Shown piece after piece: positions 1 to 5,659 of a stretch of DNA of 5,659 nt; within the stretch, counting starts at the first letter, position 1; each line of letters begins with the position of its first letter. Under the pieces are notes generated by a model. The model was not told the origin of the DNA, did no database searches, and worked only from the letters and a program-made list of their open reading frames with translations. The stretch comes from Bacillota bacterium (GTDB lineage: Bacteria; Bacillota_G; SHA-98; UBA4971). Made by a program: the position numbers and the translations under genes. The stretch is from NCBI GenBank assembly GCA_012512055.1, contig JAAZEW010000284.1:1-5659 (forward strand), in the 5' to 3' direction.

Positions 1-211
1 AATGACAGAATATATTACTAAGTTCATCACTTATATTATATCTGGCGCTCGGCTTTTGTCAAGTAAAGACGTGTCAAATATTCCTAGATATTCCGGTAGC
101 CGACTGAAAGAAGGTGAGAAGTCTTTGCACACACCAGGCGGGCTAAGAAAACACGTATCTCAGAAGGATTCTGCAACTCTACGGAGAATTTGTAATGTCC
201 ACAGTCCATTA

Positions 212-301
212 GCTAATCTTGGTTAGCAATCTCGCATCGGTGTGGACTTGGCAACTATGGTCGACAATCTTGGTTGAGGGCTTGGCGACACCTTTGGTTG
301 A
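212..301. repeat. Degenerate 12-bp tandem repeat block
   Basis: Successive units share a CTTGG core: GGACTTGGCAAC (244-255), a 10-base variant TATGGTCGAC (256-265), AATCTTGGTTGA (266-277), GGGCTTGGCGAC (278-289) and ACCTTTGGTTGA (290-301). An isolated copy, AATCTTGGTT, lies at 215-224 inside a small inverted repeat, GCTAA (212-216) with TTAGC (223-227). In addition CATCGGTGTG occurs at 235-244 and again exactly 90 bases later at 325-334. The function is unknown. It may be a decayed minisatellite or the remains of a repetitive coding region. The unit boundaries are my choice. Confidence 0.55.
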
Positions 302-360
302 GAATTTAACATGGTTGTCAGCTTCATCGGTGTGAACTCGATGCTGGAGACGCTCAACGA

Positions 361-366
361 CATAAT
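361..366 (+). promoter_or_regulatory. Possible -10 element for rubrerythrin
   Basis: CATAAT matches the sigma-A -10 consensus at five of six positions and lies 64 bases before the rubrerythrin start. The hexamer 17 bases upstream, TCGATG at 338-343, matches the -35 consensus at only three positions, and there is no extended TG. No convincing PerR or Fur box was seen nearby. This is a weak call made by eye. Confidence 0.2.
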
Positions 367-417
367 AGGTTCAAGGTATCAGGCGAATGATAACCATAGG
401 AAGAATACGAAAGAGAT

Positions 418-423
418 GGAGGT
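418..423 (+). promoter_or_regulatory. Ribosome binding site of rubrerythrin
   Basis: GGAGGT is a perfect Shine-Dalgarno core six bases before the ATG at 430. It fixes the start of the rubrerythrin gene and indicates efficient translation. Confidence 0.9.
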
Positions 424-429
424 ATCAGA

Positions 430-963
430 ATGCAACTTAAAGGATCTAGGACCGAAGCTAATCTAAAGGCAGCATTTGCCGGTGAGTCCGAGGCTCGAAA
501 CAAATATACCTACTTCGCTTCCGTGGCGCGTAAAGAGGGTTATGAGCAAATTGCCGCCATATTCGAAGAGACGGCGGGAAATGAAAAGGAACACGCAAAG
601 CTGTGGGCCAAAGCCCTGGGCATGATCTCAGATACTGCAGCTAATCTTGAAGAAGCTATCAAAGGCGAAAACTACGAATGGACGGAAATGTATAGGGAAT
701 TTGCTGAAGTCGCGCGCGAAGAAGGTTTTGAAGATCTCGCAGTAGCTTTTGAAGAGGTAGGGGAAGTCGAGGAAGCTCACGAAAAGCGTTACAAGGCATT
801 GCTGGCAAGGATTCAGGACGGAACGACTTTCCGCAGAGACAAACCGATTAAGTGGCACTGCCGCAACTGCGGATATGTCCATGAAGGAGCTACGGCGCCT
901 GAAGCATGTCCTGCTTGTAAACACCCAAGAGCATTCTTTCAGCCCCTGTGTGAGAACTACTGA
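430..963 (+). CDS. rbr: Rubrerythrin, diiron peroxidase
   Basis: This 177-residue cytoplasmic protein is a two-domain rubrerythrin, which reduces hydrogen peroxide to water with electrons from a rubredoxin or NAD(P)H-linked reductase and protects anaerobes from oxidative stress. Residues 1 to about 135 form the ferritin-like four-helix domain. By comparison with Desulfovibrio vulgaris rubrerythrin the diiron ligands are E19, E52, H55, E80, E83, E114 and H117, all present, in contexts such as GESEARNKY and NEKEHA. Residues 140-177 form the rubredoxin-like FeS4 domain with C144, C147, C160 and C163 in two CxxC pairs. Length is close to the family norm, slightly shorter between helices two and three. 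A fifth cysteine, C174, lies near the C-terminus. The start is supported by GGAGGT six bases upstream. It is probably monocistronic: the next gene converges on it from the other strand. A peroxide regulator such as PerR often controls this gene, but no operator was identified here. Confidence 0.97.
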   Translation: MQLKGSRTEANLKAAFAGESEARNKYTYFASVARKEGYEQIAAIFEETAGNEKEHAKLWAKALGMISDTAANLEEAIKGENYEWTEMYREFAEVAREEGFEDLAVAFEEVGEVEEAHEKRYKALLARIQDGTTFRRDKPIKWHCRNCGYVHEGATAPEACPACKHPRAFFQPLCENY

Positions 964-983
964 CACTACTCAGCCGACCTAGG

Positions 984-1126
984 GCACAACGCCGGGTCAA
1001 CTCGGGCCAGGCTGGCTCATGACTGACTGGCTCGTAATGGGGCTGGTACTGGAATGACTCTTACCGGACCAACTCATGCCAAGCAGATGAGTCACTCCGG
1101 GCCGGCTCGTACCGGGCTAACTCTTT
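984..1126. repeat. Imperfect 15-bp tandem repeat array
   Basis: About nine degenerate units follow one another, most beginning with a CTC-containing pentamer. Units start at 999, 1014, 1029, 1044, 1056, 1071, 1089, 1104 and 1119, with lengths 15, 15, 15, 12, 15, 18, 15, 15. A half-matching unit lies at 984-998. The best pair is GACTCTTACCGGACC (1056-1070) and GGCTCGTACCGGGCT (1104-1118). With the following AACTC of each, they agree at 16 of 20 positions. The rough consensus is RRCTCRTACCGGGCY. All length changes are multiples of three, and the array lies just after the rubrerythrin stop codon, but stop codons interrupt every + frame. Function is unknown; it is noncoding as it stands. Confidence 0.7.
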
Positions 1127-1156
1127 GACAAGGGGCGCTTCCATGCGCCCCTTGTC
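1127..1156. terminator. Strong hairpin between convergent genes
   Basis: GACAAGGGGCGC (1127-1138) and GCGCCCCTTGTC (1145-1156) are perfect reverse complements, giving a 12-bp GC-rich stem with a six-base loop, TTCCAT. It sits 163 bases after the rubrerythrin stop and 130 bases after the stop of the opposing operon, the expected place for a bidirectional terminator. Neither strand has a T-run directly after the stem, so it is not a textbook intrinsic terminator. It could instead block 3' exonucleases or stop polymerase by structure alone. Confidence 0.6.
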
Positions 1157-1196
1157 CCCGATCTACTCGCCACGTTTGTGTTCACCCTTGTCTACC

Positions 1197-1242
1197 ACGC
1201 AAACAGTTCACAGTTGCAGTAGTTGCAGTTGCTCTTTTGCGT
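1197..1242. repeat. 9-bp tandem repeat inside an inverted repeat
   Basis: AGTTGCAGT is repeated perfectly in tandem at 1212-1220 and 1221-1229. Around it, ACGCAAA (1197-1203) and TTTGCGT (1236-1242) are reverse complements separated by 32 bases. On the - strand this lies about 45 bases after the stop of the sugar-nucleotide gene. The seven-pair stem is weak for such a large loop, so function is uncertain. Confidence 0.4.
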
Positions 1243-1286
1243 CCTGCGGCAGCGATATTAACTCTCAGCGTTCACTGAGCCCAGGC

Positions 1287-3848
1287 TCACTTGCTTAAGC
1301 CCGCTATTTCGCTTATCCTTTCCGCAAATCCCTCTGCATACTCGGATGCAGCCGAATGAGTAGTCGCCTCGGAGTAAATGTGAACAATCGCCTCTGCAGG
1401 GTCAGGCAATACAAGAACCCATCCGTCATCACGGAATATGCGAAGCCCGTCAATGAATTCTCGTCTTGTCCCCTCCGATTCCTGGGCCAGGACCCTCATT
1501 ACTCGTCCTTTATGTTCCCACGGACATGTCACGGCTCGTCGAACCATAGGCGGAATATCCAAGCTGTCAACTACACTCGAAAGCTCCAAACCCTCGCCTG
1601 CCAAGAATTGAAGTACTTTTGCAAGAGTAAACATAGCATCAAAAGCAGGCTGAAAACCGGGGAAGATGAAACCTCCGTCTCCGTCTCCTGCAAACAGGAC
1701 TTCCTGCCCCGGCCGAAGCAAAAACTCCATAAGAGACCGCGGATCCTGCCTCGTCCTGAACACCTCAGCCCCGAAGCCTCCGGCGATTTCCTCAACCGCC
1801 CCCGTAGCGTCCACTGTGACAGCGACTCGCAAAGGATACAAGGGATATTCCAGGCCTTCCGCACCGTTTCCGGCGCCCGCCCGAGCTGAAGCATCCCTTA
1901 ACGCGAGCCACGCTATGGCACCAAGAAGCGTATTCCCTTCAATAATCCTTCCTCCTTCATCCACCAGCGACAACCTCTCTCCGTCGCTTTCGATGAGGAC
2001 CCCTATATCCGCCTTCAGAGTGCTTACAGTCTTGGATAACCTGTCGAGATGGATTTTTCTATCTTCAGCGGTCTTAGGAATTCTGGAATGATCCGGATAC
2101 GCATTCAGCGCCACCATTTCGCATCCTAACCGGCTGAAAATGCTGGGAAAGAACATGGATAGCCTGCTATATGCGTAGTCTATGACAACACTCTTCCTTG
2201 AGCTTCGAATCGCCCCTGTATCTACATAATTAAAGAACGCCTCCACGTACGAGTCGAGGACGCGCCCGGGAAACTCCAACTTCCCAACCTCGTCCGCGTC
2301 GGTGCGTCTGAAATCCTCTCTAAAGAAAAGGTTCTCGACTTTTCTCTCATGGGATCTGGGGAGATTGATTCCTTGCCTATTGAAGAGCTCAACCAGTGTA
2401 TACCTGGGATTATCCGGGGAAATACGAATATGTAGACCGCCGTCTACGCCAAGAGTCTTGATATTATAACGGCTCACAGGAATCGGAGTCGACCGGAGGT
2501 CCAAGATGTTTACTCCTACTGTCATAAGTCCGCAAATGATGGACCGCAGAATCATCCTGGACGACGGGTGATCATCCCGGCTCGTGGTAACAGTAGCGCC
2601 TTTGCCGATAGAGCTTCCGAAAGAAGCCCCGAGTTTCATCGCAAATTCCGGAGTCAACTCGATGTTGGTCAGTCCGGTGACGCCCCGCTCTTTGAATATG
2701 GAACCCGGCCATTTTGTGCCCCATATCAAGCTCATGGCAACATGCGACCCGGATTCAATGACTTTATTGGGCCAAATCTTGACATGTGGTTGCAGCGTTG
2801 CGCCTTGTCCGATTCTACACCTGTCGCCTATGACAACCCCTTCATGGCAAGTGACAAAATCCTTGATAATCGCATGTTGGCCTACAAGGGTTCCTCCTAT
2901 TTCGGCGCCCTTGCCCACGAATGAATCAGCCCATACAACACTCCGCTGAATTCTCACATCCTCTTCAATAATGCAATTGTCCCCTATAAAGCTGTATTCA
3001 AAACAGCCCGCCCCTTTGCCGATGCGACAATTCCTGCCGATTACAAGAGGTCCGGCGAGGTTTGCCCCGGGATCGATCTCTGTCCCTTCCCCGACCCAGA
3101 TATCATGTCTTATCTTTGAGCCGGGGATCGTCACTCTTACCTTACCGGTGACAGCATCCATCTGCGCTTCTCTATATTGCTGCAGATTACCCACGTCACA
3201 CCAGTAGCCGGTTGTCACAAATCCGAACAATCTCTCCCCCTCATGGAGGAGCTTAGGAAACACGTCCTGACTGAAGTCCACAGGCCTGCCCGGGTCAATG
3301 TAGTCAAGCACTTCCGGTTCCAGGACATAGATACCGGTATTCACAGTGTCGCTGAAAACCTGACCCCAACTGGGCTTCTCTAAGAATCTCCTGATTCGCC
3401 CCTCTTCATCAAACACAACAATCCCATACTCAAGAGGGTTAGGAACCCTGGTGGTAACTATGGTAGCCACAGCCGATTTGGATTCATGAAACCTGATTAC
3501 TTCATCAAGGTCAATGTCTGTCAGAGCATCGCCTGATATTACTATGATTCGCTCCCGCCCGAGCATTTCACAAGCCTTTCTCACACTGCCGGCCGTCCCC
3601 AAAGGCACATCCTCAATAGAGTAGGAGAGACTAAGGCCAAGTTCTGACCCGTCACCGAAAAAGCTTTCGATTTCATCAGCAAGATAGTACAGGGTAACCG
3701 CTATATCAGTAATGGAATGGCGTCTCAAAAGCTCGAATATATGCTGGATGATAGGCTTGTTTACCACGGGGACCATGGGCTTGGGCCGGTTACAGGTAAG
3801 CGGTCTCAGCCTCGTTCCTTCCCCACCCGCCATAACCACAGCCTTCAT
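1287..3848 (-). CDS. NDP-sugar pyrophosphorylase fused to mutase-like domain
   Basis: This 853-residue protein has the mannose-1-phosphate guanylyltransferase/phosphomannomutase fusion architecture. Residues 1 to about 235 are a nucleotidyltransferase domain with [11 protein letters not shown] (8-18), catalytic-type K23, [10 protein letters not shown] (79-88), metal-binding-type GD (106-107), EKP (157-159), NTG (170-172) and D218 in YWCDVG. Residues about 245-375 are hexapeptide repeats of a left-handed beta-helix. Residues about 384-853 align with alpha-D-phosphohexomutases, but the key motifs are altered: TASHNP is RISPDNP (475-481), DGDADR is ESDGER (620-625), GEXSGH is GDGDGG (721-726), and the C-terminal RPSGTEP is LPDPAEA (814-820). 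The first domain should therefore be active, making an NDP-sugar from a sugar-1-phosphate, while the mutase half is probably inactive or regulatory. Whether the product is GDP-mannose or another NDP-hexose cannot be read from the sequence. The ATG start has AAAGGGGG seven bases upstream. The gene lies 23 bases after the GH57 gene in the same operon. Its stop codon lies in a small palindrome (1276-1289). Confidence 0.9.
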   Translation of the reverse strand: MKAVVMAGGEGTRLRPLTCNRPKPMVPVVNKPIIQHIFELLRRHSITDIAVTLYYLADEIESFFGDGSELGLSLSYSIEDVPLGTAGSVRKACEMLGRERIIVISGDALTDIDLDEVIRFHESKSAVATIVTTRVPNPLEYGIVVFDEEGRIRRFLEKPSWGQVFSDTVNTGIYVLEPEVLDYIDPGRPVDFSQDVFPKLLHEGERLFGFVTTGYWCDVGNLQQYREAQMDAVTGKVRVTIPGSKIRHDIWVGEGTEIDPGANLAGPLVIGRNCRIGKGAGCFEYSFIGDNCIIEEDVRIQRSVVWADSFVGKGAEIGGTLVGQHAIIKDFVTCHEGVVIGDRCRIGQGATLQPHVKIWPNKVIESGSHVAMSLIWGTKWPGSIFKERGVTGLTNIELTPEFAMKLGASFGSSIGKGATVTTSRDDHPSSRMILRSIICGLMTVGVNILDLRSTPIPVSRYNIKTLGVDGGLHIRISPDNPRYTLVELFNRQGINLPRSHERKVENLFFREDFRRTDADEVGKLEFPGRVLDSYVEAFFNYVDTGAIRSSRKSVVIDYAYSRLSMFFPSIFSRLGCEMVALNAYPDHSRIPKTAEDRKIHLDRLSKTVSTLKADIGVLIESDGERLSLVDEGGRIIEGNTLLGAIAWLALRDASARAGAGNGAEGLEYPLYPLRVAVTVDATGAVEEIAGGFGAEVFRTRQDPRSLMEFLLRPGQEVLFAGDGDGGFIFPGFQPAFDAMFTLAKVLQFLAGEGLELSSVVDSLDIPPMVRRAVTCPWEHKGRVMRVLAQESEGTRREFIDGLRIFRDDGWVLVLPDPAEAIVHIYSEATTHSAASEYAEGFAERISEIAGLSK

Positions 3849-3855
3849 AAAGACG

Positions 3856-3863
3856 CCCCCTTT
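3856..3863 (-). promoter_or_regulatory. Ribosome binding site of the fusion gene
   Basis: On the - strand AAAGGGGG stands seven bases before the ATG at 3848-3846. It lies inside the 23-base gap after the GH57 stop codon, so the second gene has its own translation start within a shared transcript. Confidence 0.75.
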
Positions 3864-3871
3864 CGCTCGCG

Positions 3872-5584
3872 TCAGACCTGCTCAATGTCCTCTTTCTCCC
3901 GGTTCTCATAATCCTGCTGCCTGCCAAGGACGGAGAACTTGAGGCCGGAGAAGGGATTATCAAGCTCACTCACATAGGAGAGATAGCCGATGATTTCTTC
4001 CTCCGACACTCCGGACTCCTCTCCGTCCAGAATACCTTCGGCATAATCCATTAACCTGTCGAACCTCTCTGCATGCTCCCGAAATCGCCTCGCCCCATAA
4101 TCCTCTGCTTGCCTCTCTGTGACCAGGAACGGCCAATCGCTGGACGTAAGGAGGAGAAACTCCCTCAGCGCCTGGGTTTTCAGGAGTTCAAGGAGATCCG
4201 TATCTCCTGTTGCCGGGCTAAGCGCAGCAAGCCGTTTGATCCGAGCTTCCGTAGCATGGATCATATCCCACATCCACGCTGTCTCATCATTCAGCCAGAC
4301 CTCATGTCTCCCGCCTCTTCCCCACGAGGATTCCGGCAGCCTAATGTTCTCAGAAGGAGGATGATGATCAAGGAGTTCCCCTGCGGAGGACACGGCCACA
4401 GTGGAGCTGCCCGAAAACTCTCTTAACGTTTCCGAGAGCCAAAGGACGCCTTCGTACCACCAATGGCCGAACAGTTCCATATCATATGGCGCCACGATTA
4501 GAGCGTGTTCACCGGTAGTCTCATGCCGGTCATTGATCAGTTCGTGGACCAACCCGACAAAATGAGCTGCATGCTCCCTGGCCCTAAGGACAGCCTTTTC
4601 CCGTTCATAGACTTCCTTCTTTCCGAGGTCCACCTCTCTGCCGGTAACCCGCCAATACTGCAGGCCTGTTACGTCGTCCTTCCTGTGGAACTCCCTGTAT
4701 GAGCCGTCGCCGGGATATCCCAGCCAGGAGGACCATACCTGGGTCGTGACTCGTTCATTTCTGCCCATGCACACTACATTTGAGCGGTTAACCAGGTACG
4801 GCTTGTAAGTCGTACCCCTCATTTCATCTCCGAATGCCGCATGGTTTGCACGCGCCTCCTTGGCCTCATCCCCGCTGGAAATGCCGATTGGGGCTCCGCC
4901 TTCAATGGCATGTCTATCCACGAAGAAGTACTCAAGTCCTAAATCCTCCAGGTATTCCTCAAGGCCCGGCCGGTAAGCACACTCGGGGAGCCAGATCCCT
5001 CTCGACGGCCGCCCAAACCTCATCTCATGGGTCTCGCAGCCTACTGCCAATTGCGCACGAATAGATGTATCCTCATTCAAAAGAGGCAAGTAGCCATGGG
5101 TAGCGGCAGATGTAATAATCTCTACCACGCCCCGCCTCTCGAGTTCTGCTAAAGCGCCTACTATGTCTCCTGCATAGTCATTGCAAAACGTCCTGAGAGC
5201 GTGCCTGTATTCGTCGAGGTATGAGCCTGCCAGGGATTCCAAGGCTTCATCACCTATGAGTTTGAAGCGTTTTCTGTCGTCCTCGGCACGCTTTATGCGG
5301 GCTTGCGTCCACTTAATGAATCCTTCACGCATATAGTCATCGTCCAACTGATCCAAAAGAATCGGCGTAACCCCTATAGTGACACTGACAGGCAATTCGG
5401 AGGAAGAGCCTGACCGGTCTGATTCACCTTGGCCATAAGGTACGGAACGGAGGACGTCCAGAAAGGGCATATATGATCCGAGCATAGCTTCATACAGCCA
5501 TTCTTCACCAAACGGCCACATGCCCGATTTGCGGCAATAGGGTATGTGACTGTGGAACACAAAAACCAAAGAACCTCGGGTCAA
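3872..5584 (-). CDS. GH57 1,4-alpha-glucan branching enzyme homologue
   Basis: This 570-residue cytoplasmic protein belongs to the GH57/DUF1957 group, whose studied members cut alpha-1,4-glucans and transfer the piece to form alpha-1,6 branches. The five GH57 conserved regions are visible: HSHIP (11-15), GVTP (71-74), GIWLPECAY (196-204) with the expected nucleophile E201, [12 protein letters not shown] (365-376) with the expected acid/base D368, and SSDWPF (481-486). Further family motifs are YKPYLV (260-265), [16 protein letters not shown] (287-302) and W421/W430 in the substrate-binding helical part. Length is normal for this group. There is no signal peptide. A charged tail follows residue 553. 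The start is TTG: the residues after it ([14 protein letters not shown]) match the family N-terminus, but no Shine-Dalgarno precedes it closely, and an in-frame ATG 21 bases upstream is followed at once by TGA. The loop at 234-258 lacks a tyrosine, so branching activity is less sure than the fold. It is the first visible gene of the operon with the NDP-sugar enzyme. Confidence 0.9.
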   Translation of the reverse strand: MTRGSLVFVFHSHIPYCRKSGMWPFGEEWLYEAMLGSYMPFLDVLRSVPYGQGESDRSGSSSELPVSVTIGVTPILLDQLDDDYMREGFIKWTQARIKRAEDDRKRFKLIGDEALESLAGSYLDEYRHALRTFCNDYAGDIVGALAELERRGVVEIITSAATHGYLPLLNEDTSIRAQLAVGCETHEMRFGRPSRGIWLPECAYRPGLEEYLEDLGLEYFFVDRHAIEGGAPIGISSGDEAKEARANHAAFGDEMRGTTYKPYLVNRSNVVCMGRNERVTTQVWSSWLGYPGDGSYREFHRKDDVTGLQYWRVTGREVDLGKKEVYEREKAVLRAREHAAHFVGLVHELINDRHETTGEHALIVAPYDMELFGHWWYEGVLWLSETLREFSGSSTVAVSSAGELLDHHPPSENIRLPESSWGRGGRHEVWLNDETAWMWDMIHATEARIKRLAALSPATGDTDLLELLKTQALREFLLLTSSDWPFLVTERQAEDYGARRFREHAERFDRLMDYAEGILDGEESGVSEEEIIGYLSYVSELDNPFSGLKFSVLGRQQDYENREKEDIEQV

Positions 5585-5659
5585 GTCTATCGCGCGACGT
5601 CACATGCGTGACGCCGCTCCCCCCTTTCACGCTGATATTCGGTCTCTCCTCGCCAATGT
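5585..5659 (-). promoter_or_regulatory. Leader of the GH57 gene with hairpin and start-stop
   Basis: Read on the - strand, a G-rich Shine-Dalgarno-like run, AAAGGGGGGAG (5627-5617), is followed by an ATG (5605-5603) whose next codon is TGA (5602-5600). Five more codons lead to the TTG used as the start (5584-5582), all in one frame. The ATG-TGA lies in an inverted repeat, CGTCAC (5598-5603) and GTGACG (5608-5613), with a four-base loop. Short open tails of a possible upstream gene end at TGA (5629-5627) or TAG (5589-5587), but neither is identifiable. No promoter can be placed, and it probably lies outside the window. Confidence 0.45.

Larger units (their letters stand above)
1..429. other. 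Gene-poor region upstream of rubrerythrin
   Basis: I see no supportable gene here. The first 100 bases are AT-rich and contain ATATTCC twice, at 78-84 and 88-94, one helical turn apart. From about 212 onward the sequence becomes a patchwork of short degenerate repeats, described separately. The last 100 bases form the leader of the rubrerythrin gene. A 74-codon open frame at 2-226 and a 51-codon frame at 311-466 exist, but neither has a good ribosome binding site or a recognisable product. No tRNA, rRNA or riboswitch fold was recognised by eye. Confidence 0.6.

Noticed and set aside
78..94. ATATTCC direct repeat as a regulator site
   Set aside because: Two 7-base copies in an AT-rich stretch about 340 bases from the gene are not enough to call an operator.
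2..226. 74-codon + strand open frame at the left edge
   Set aside because: No visible ribosome binding site because it starts at the window edge, no recognisable motif, no hydrophobic pattern, and its end runs into the degenerate repeats. Not strong enough to call a gene.
628..966. 112-codon - strand frame opposite rubrerythrin
   Set aside because: It is antisense to rubrerythrin, whose ligand motifs are intact, and has no recognisable features.
1125..1147. TTGACA at 1125-1130 as a -35 promoter box
   Set aside because: It is part of the left arm of the hairpin, and no -10-like sequence lies 16-18 bases downstream.
984..1242. CRISPR array
   Set aside because: Units are only 9-15 bases, imperfect and directly adjacent, without spacers of regular length, and no cas genes are present.
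1356..2091. Long + strand frames of 177 and 141 codons opposite the fusion gene
   Set aside because: They lie antisense to a coding region with clear conserved domains, and their composition (Ser/Arg/Pro-rich) is typical of antisense shadows.
5587..5659. C-terminal end of a gene upstream of GH57
   Set aside because: All three - strand frames are open for at least ten codons here, ending at TGA 5629-5627, at TAG 5589-5587, or running into the GH57 gene. The stretch is too short to choose a frame or name a product.

Overview
The window looks like chromosomal DNA of an anaerobic, probably Gram-positive (Bacillota/Clostridia-like) bacterium. This is inferred from a rubrerythrin with a strong Shine-Dalgarno site, G-rich Shine-Dalgarno sites elsewhere, a GH57 glucan-branching-type enzyme next to a sugar-nucleotide pyrophosphorylase fused to a phosphohexomutase-like domain, and mid-range GC content. 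No species can be named from the sequence alone.

Layout. Bases 1-429 hold no gene I can support: an AT-rich start, then a block of short degenerate repeats (about 212-301), then the leader of a rubrerythrin gene. Rubrerythrin (430-963, +) is the only convincing gene on the + strand. Bases 964-1286 separate it from the convergent - strand genes. They hold an imperfect 15-bp tandem repeat (about 984-1126), a perfect 12-bp-stem hairpin (1127-1156), and a short 9-bp tandem duplication inside a long-looped inverted repeat (1197-1242).

The rest is a two-gene - strand operon. First comes a GH57 (DUF1957-type) 1,4-alpha-glucan branching enzyme homologue (5584-3872, TTG start). After a 23-nt gap comes an 853-residue protein (3848-1287) with a nucleotidyltransferase domain, a left-handed beta-helix and a phosphomannomutase/phosphoglucomutase-like domain. 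The operon's promoter and any further upstream gene lie beyond the right edge.

How they work together: the fusion protein probably makes an NDP-sugar (annotated by homology as GDP-mannose, but the sugar and base are not proven) and the GH57 enzyme remodels an alpha-glucan, so the operon probably serves storage- or surface-polysaccharide synthesis. Rubrerythrin is a separate peroxide-defence unit. The most notable points are: all four active-site motifs of the mutase half of the fusion are degenerate; the GH57 gene has an in-frame ATG immediately followed by TGA upstream of its TTG start; and two unrelated degenerate tandem-repeat blocks flank the rubrerythrin gene. I see no clear new defence or mobile system here.
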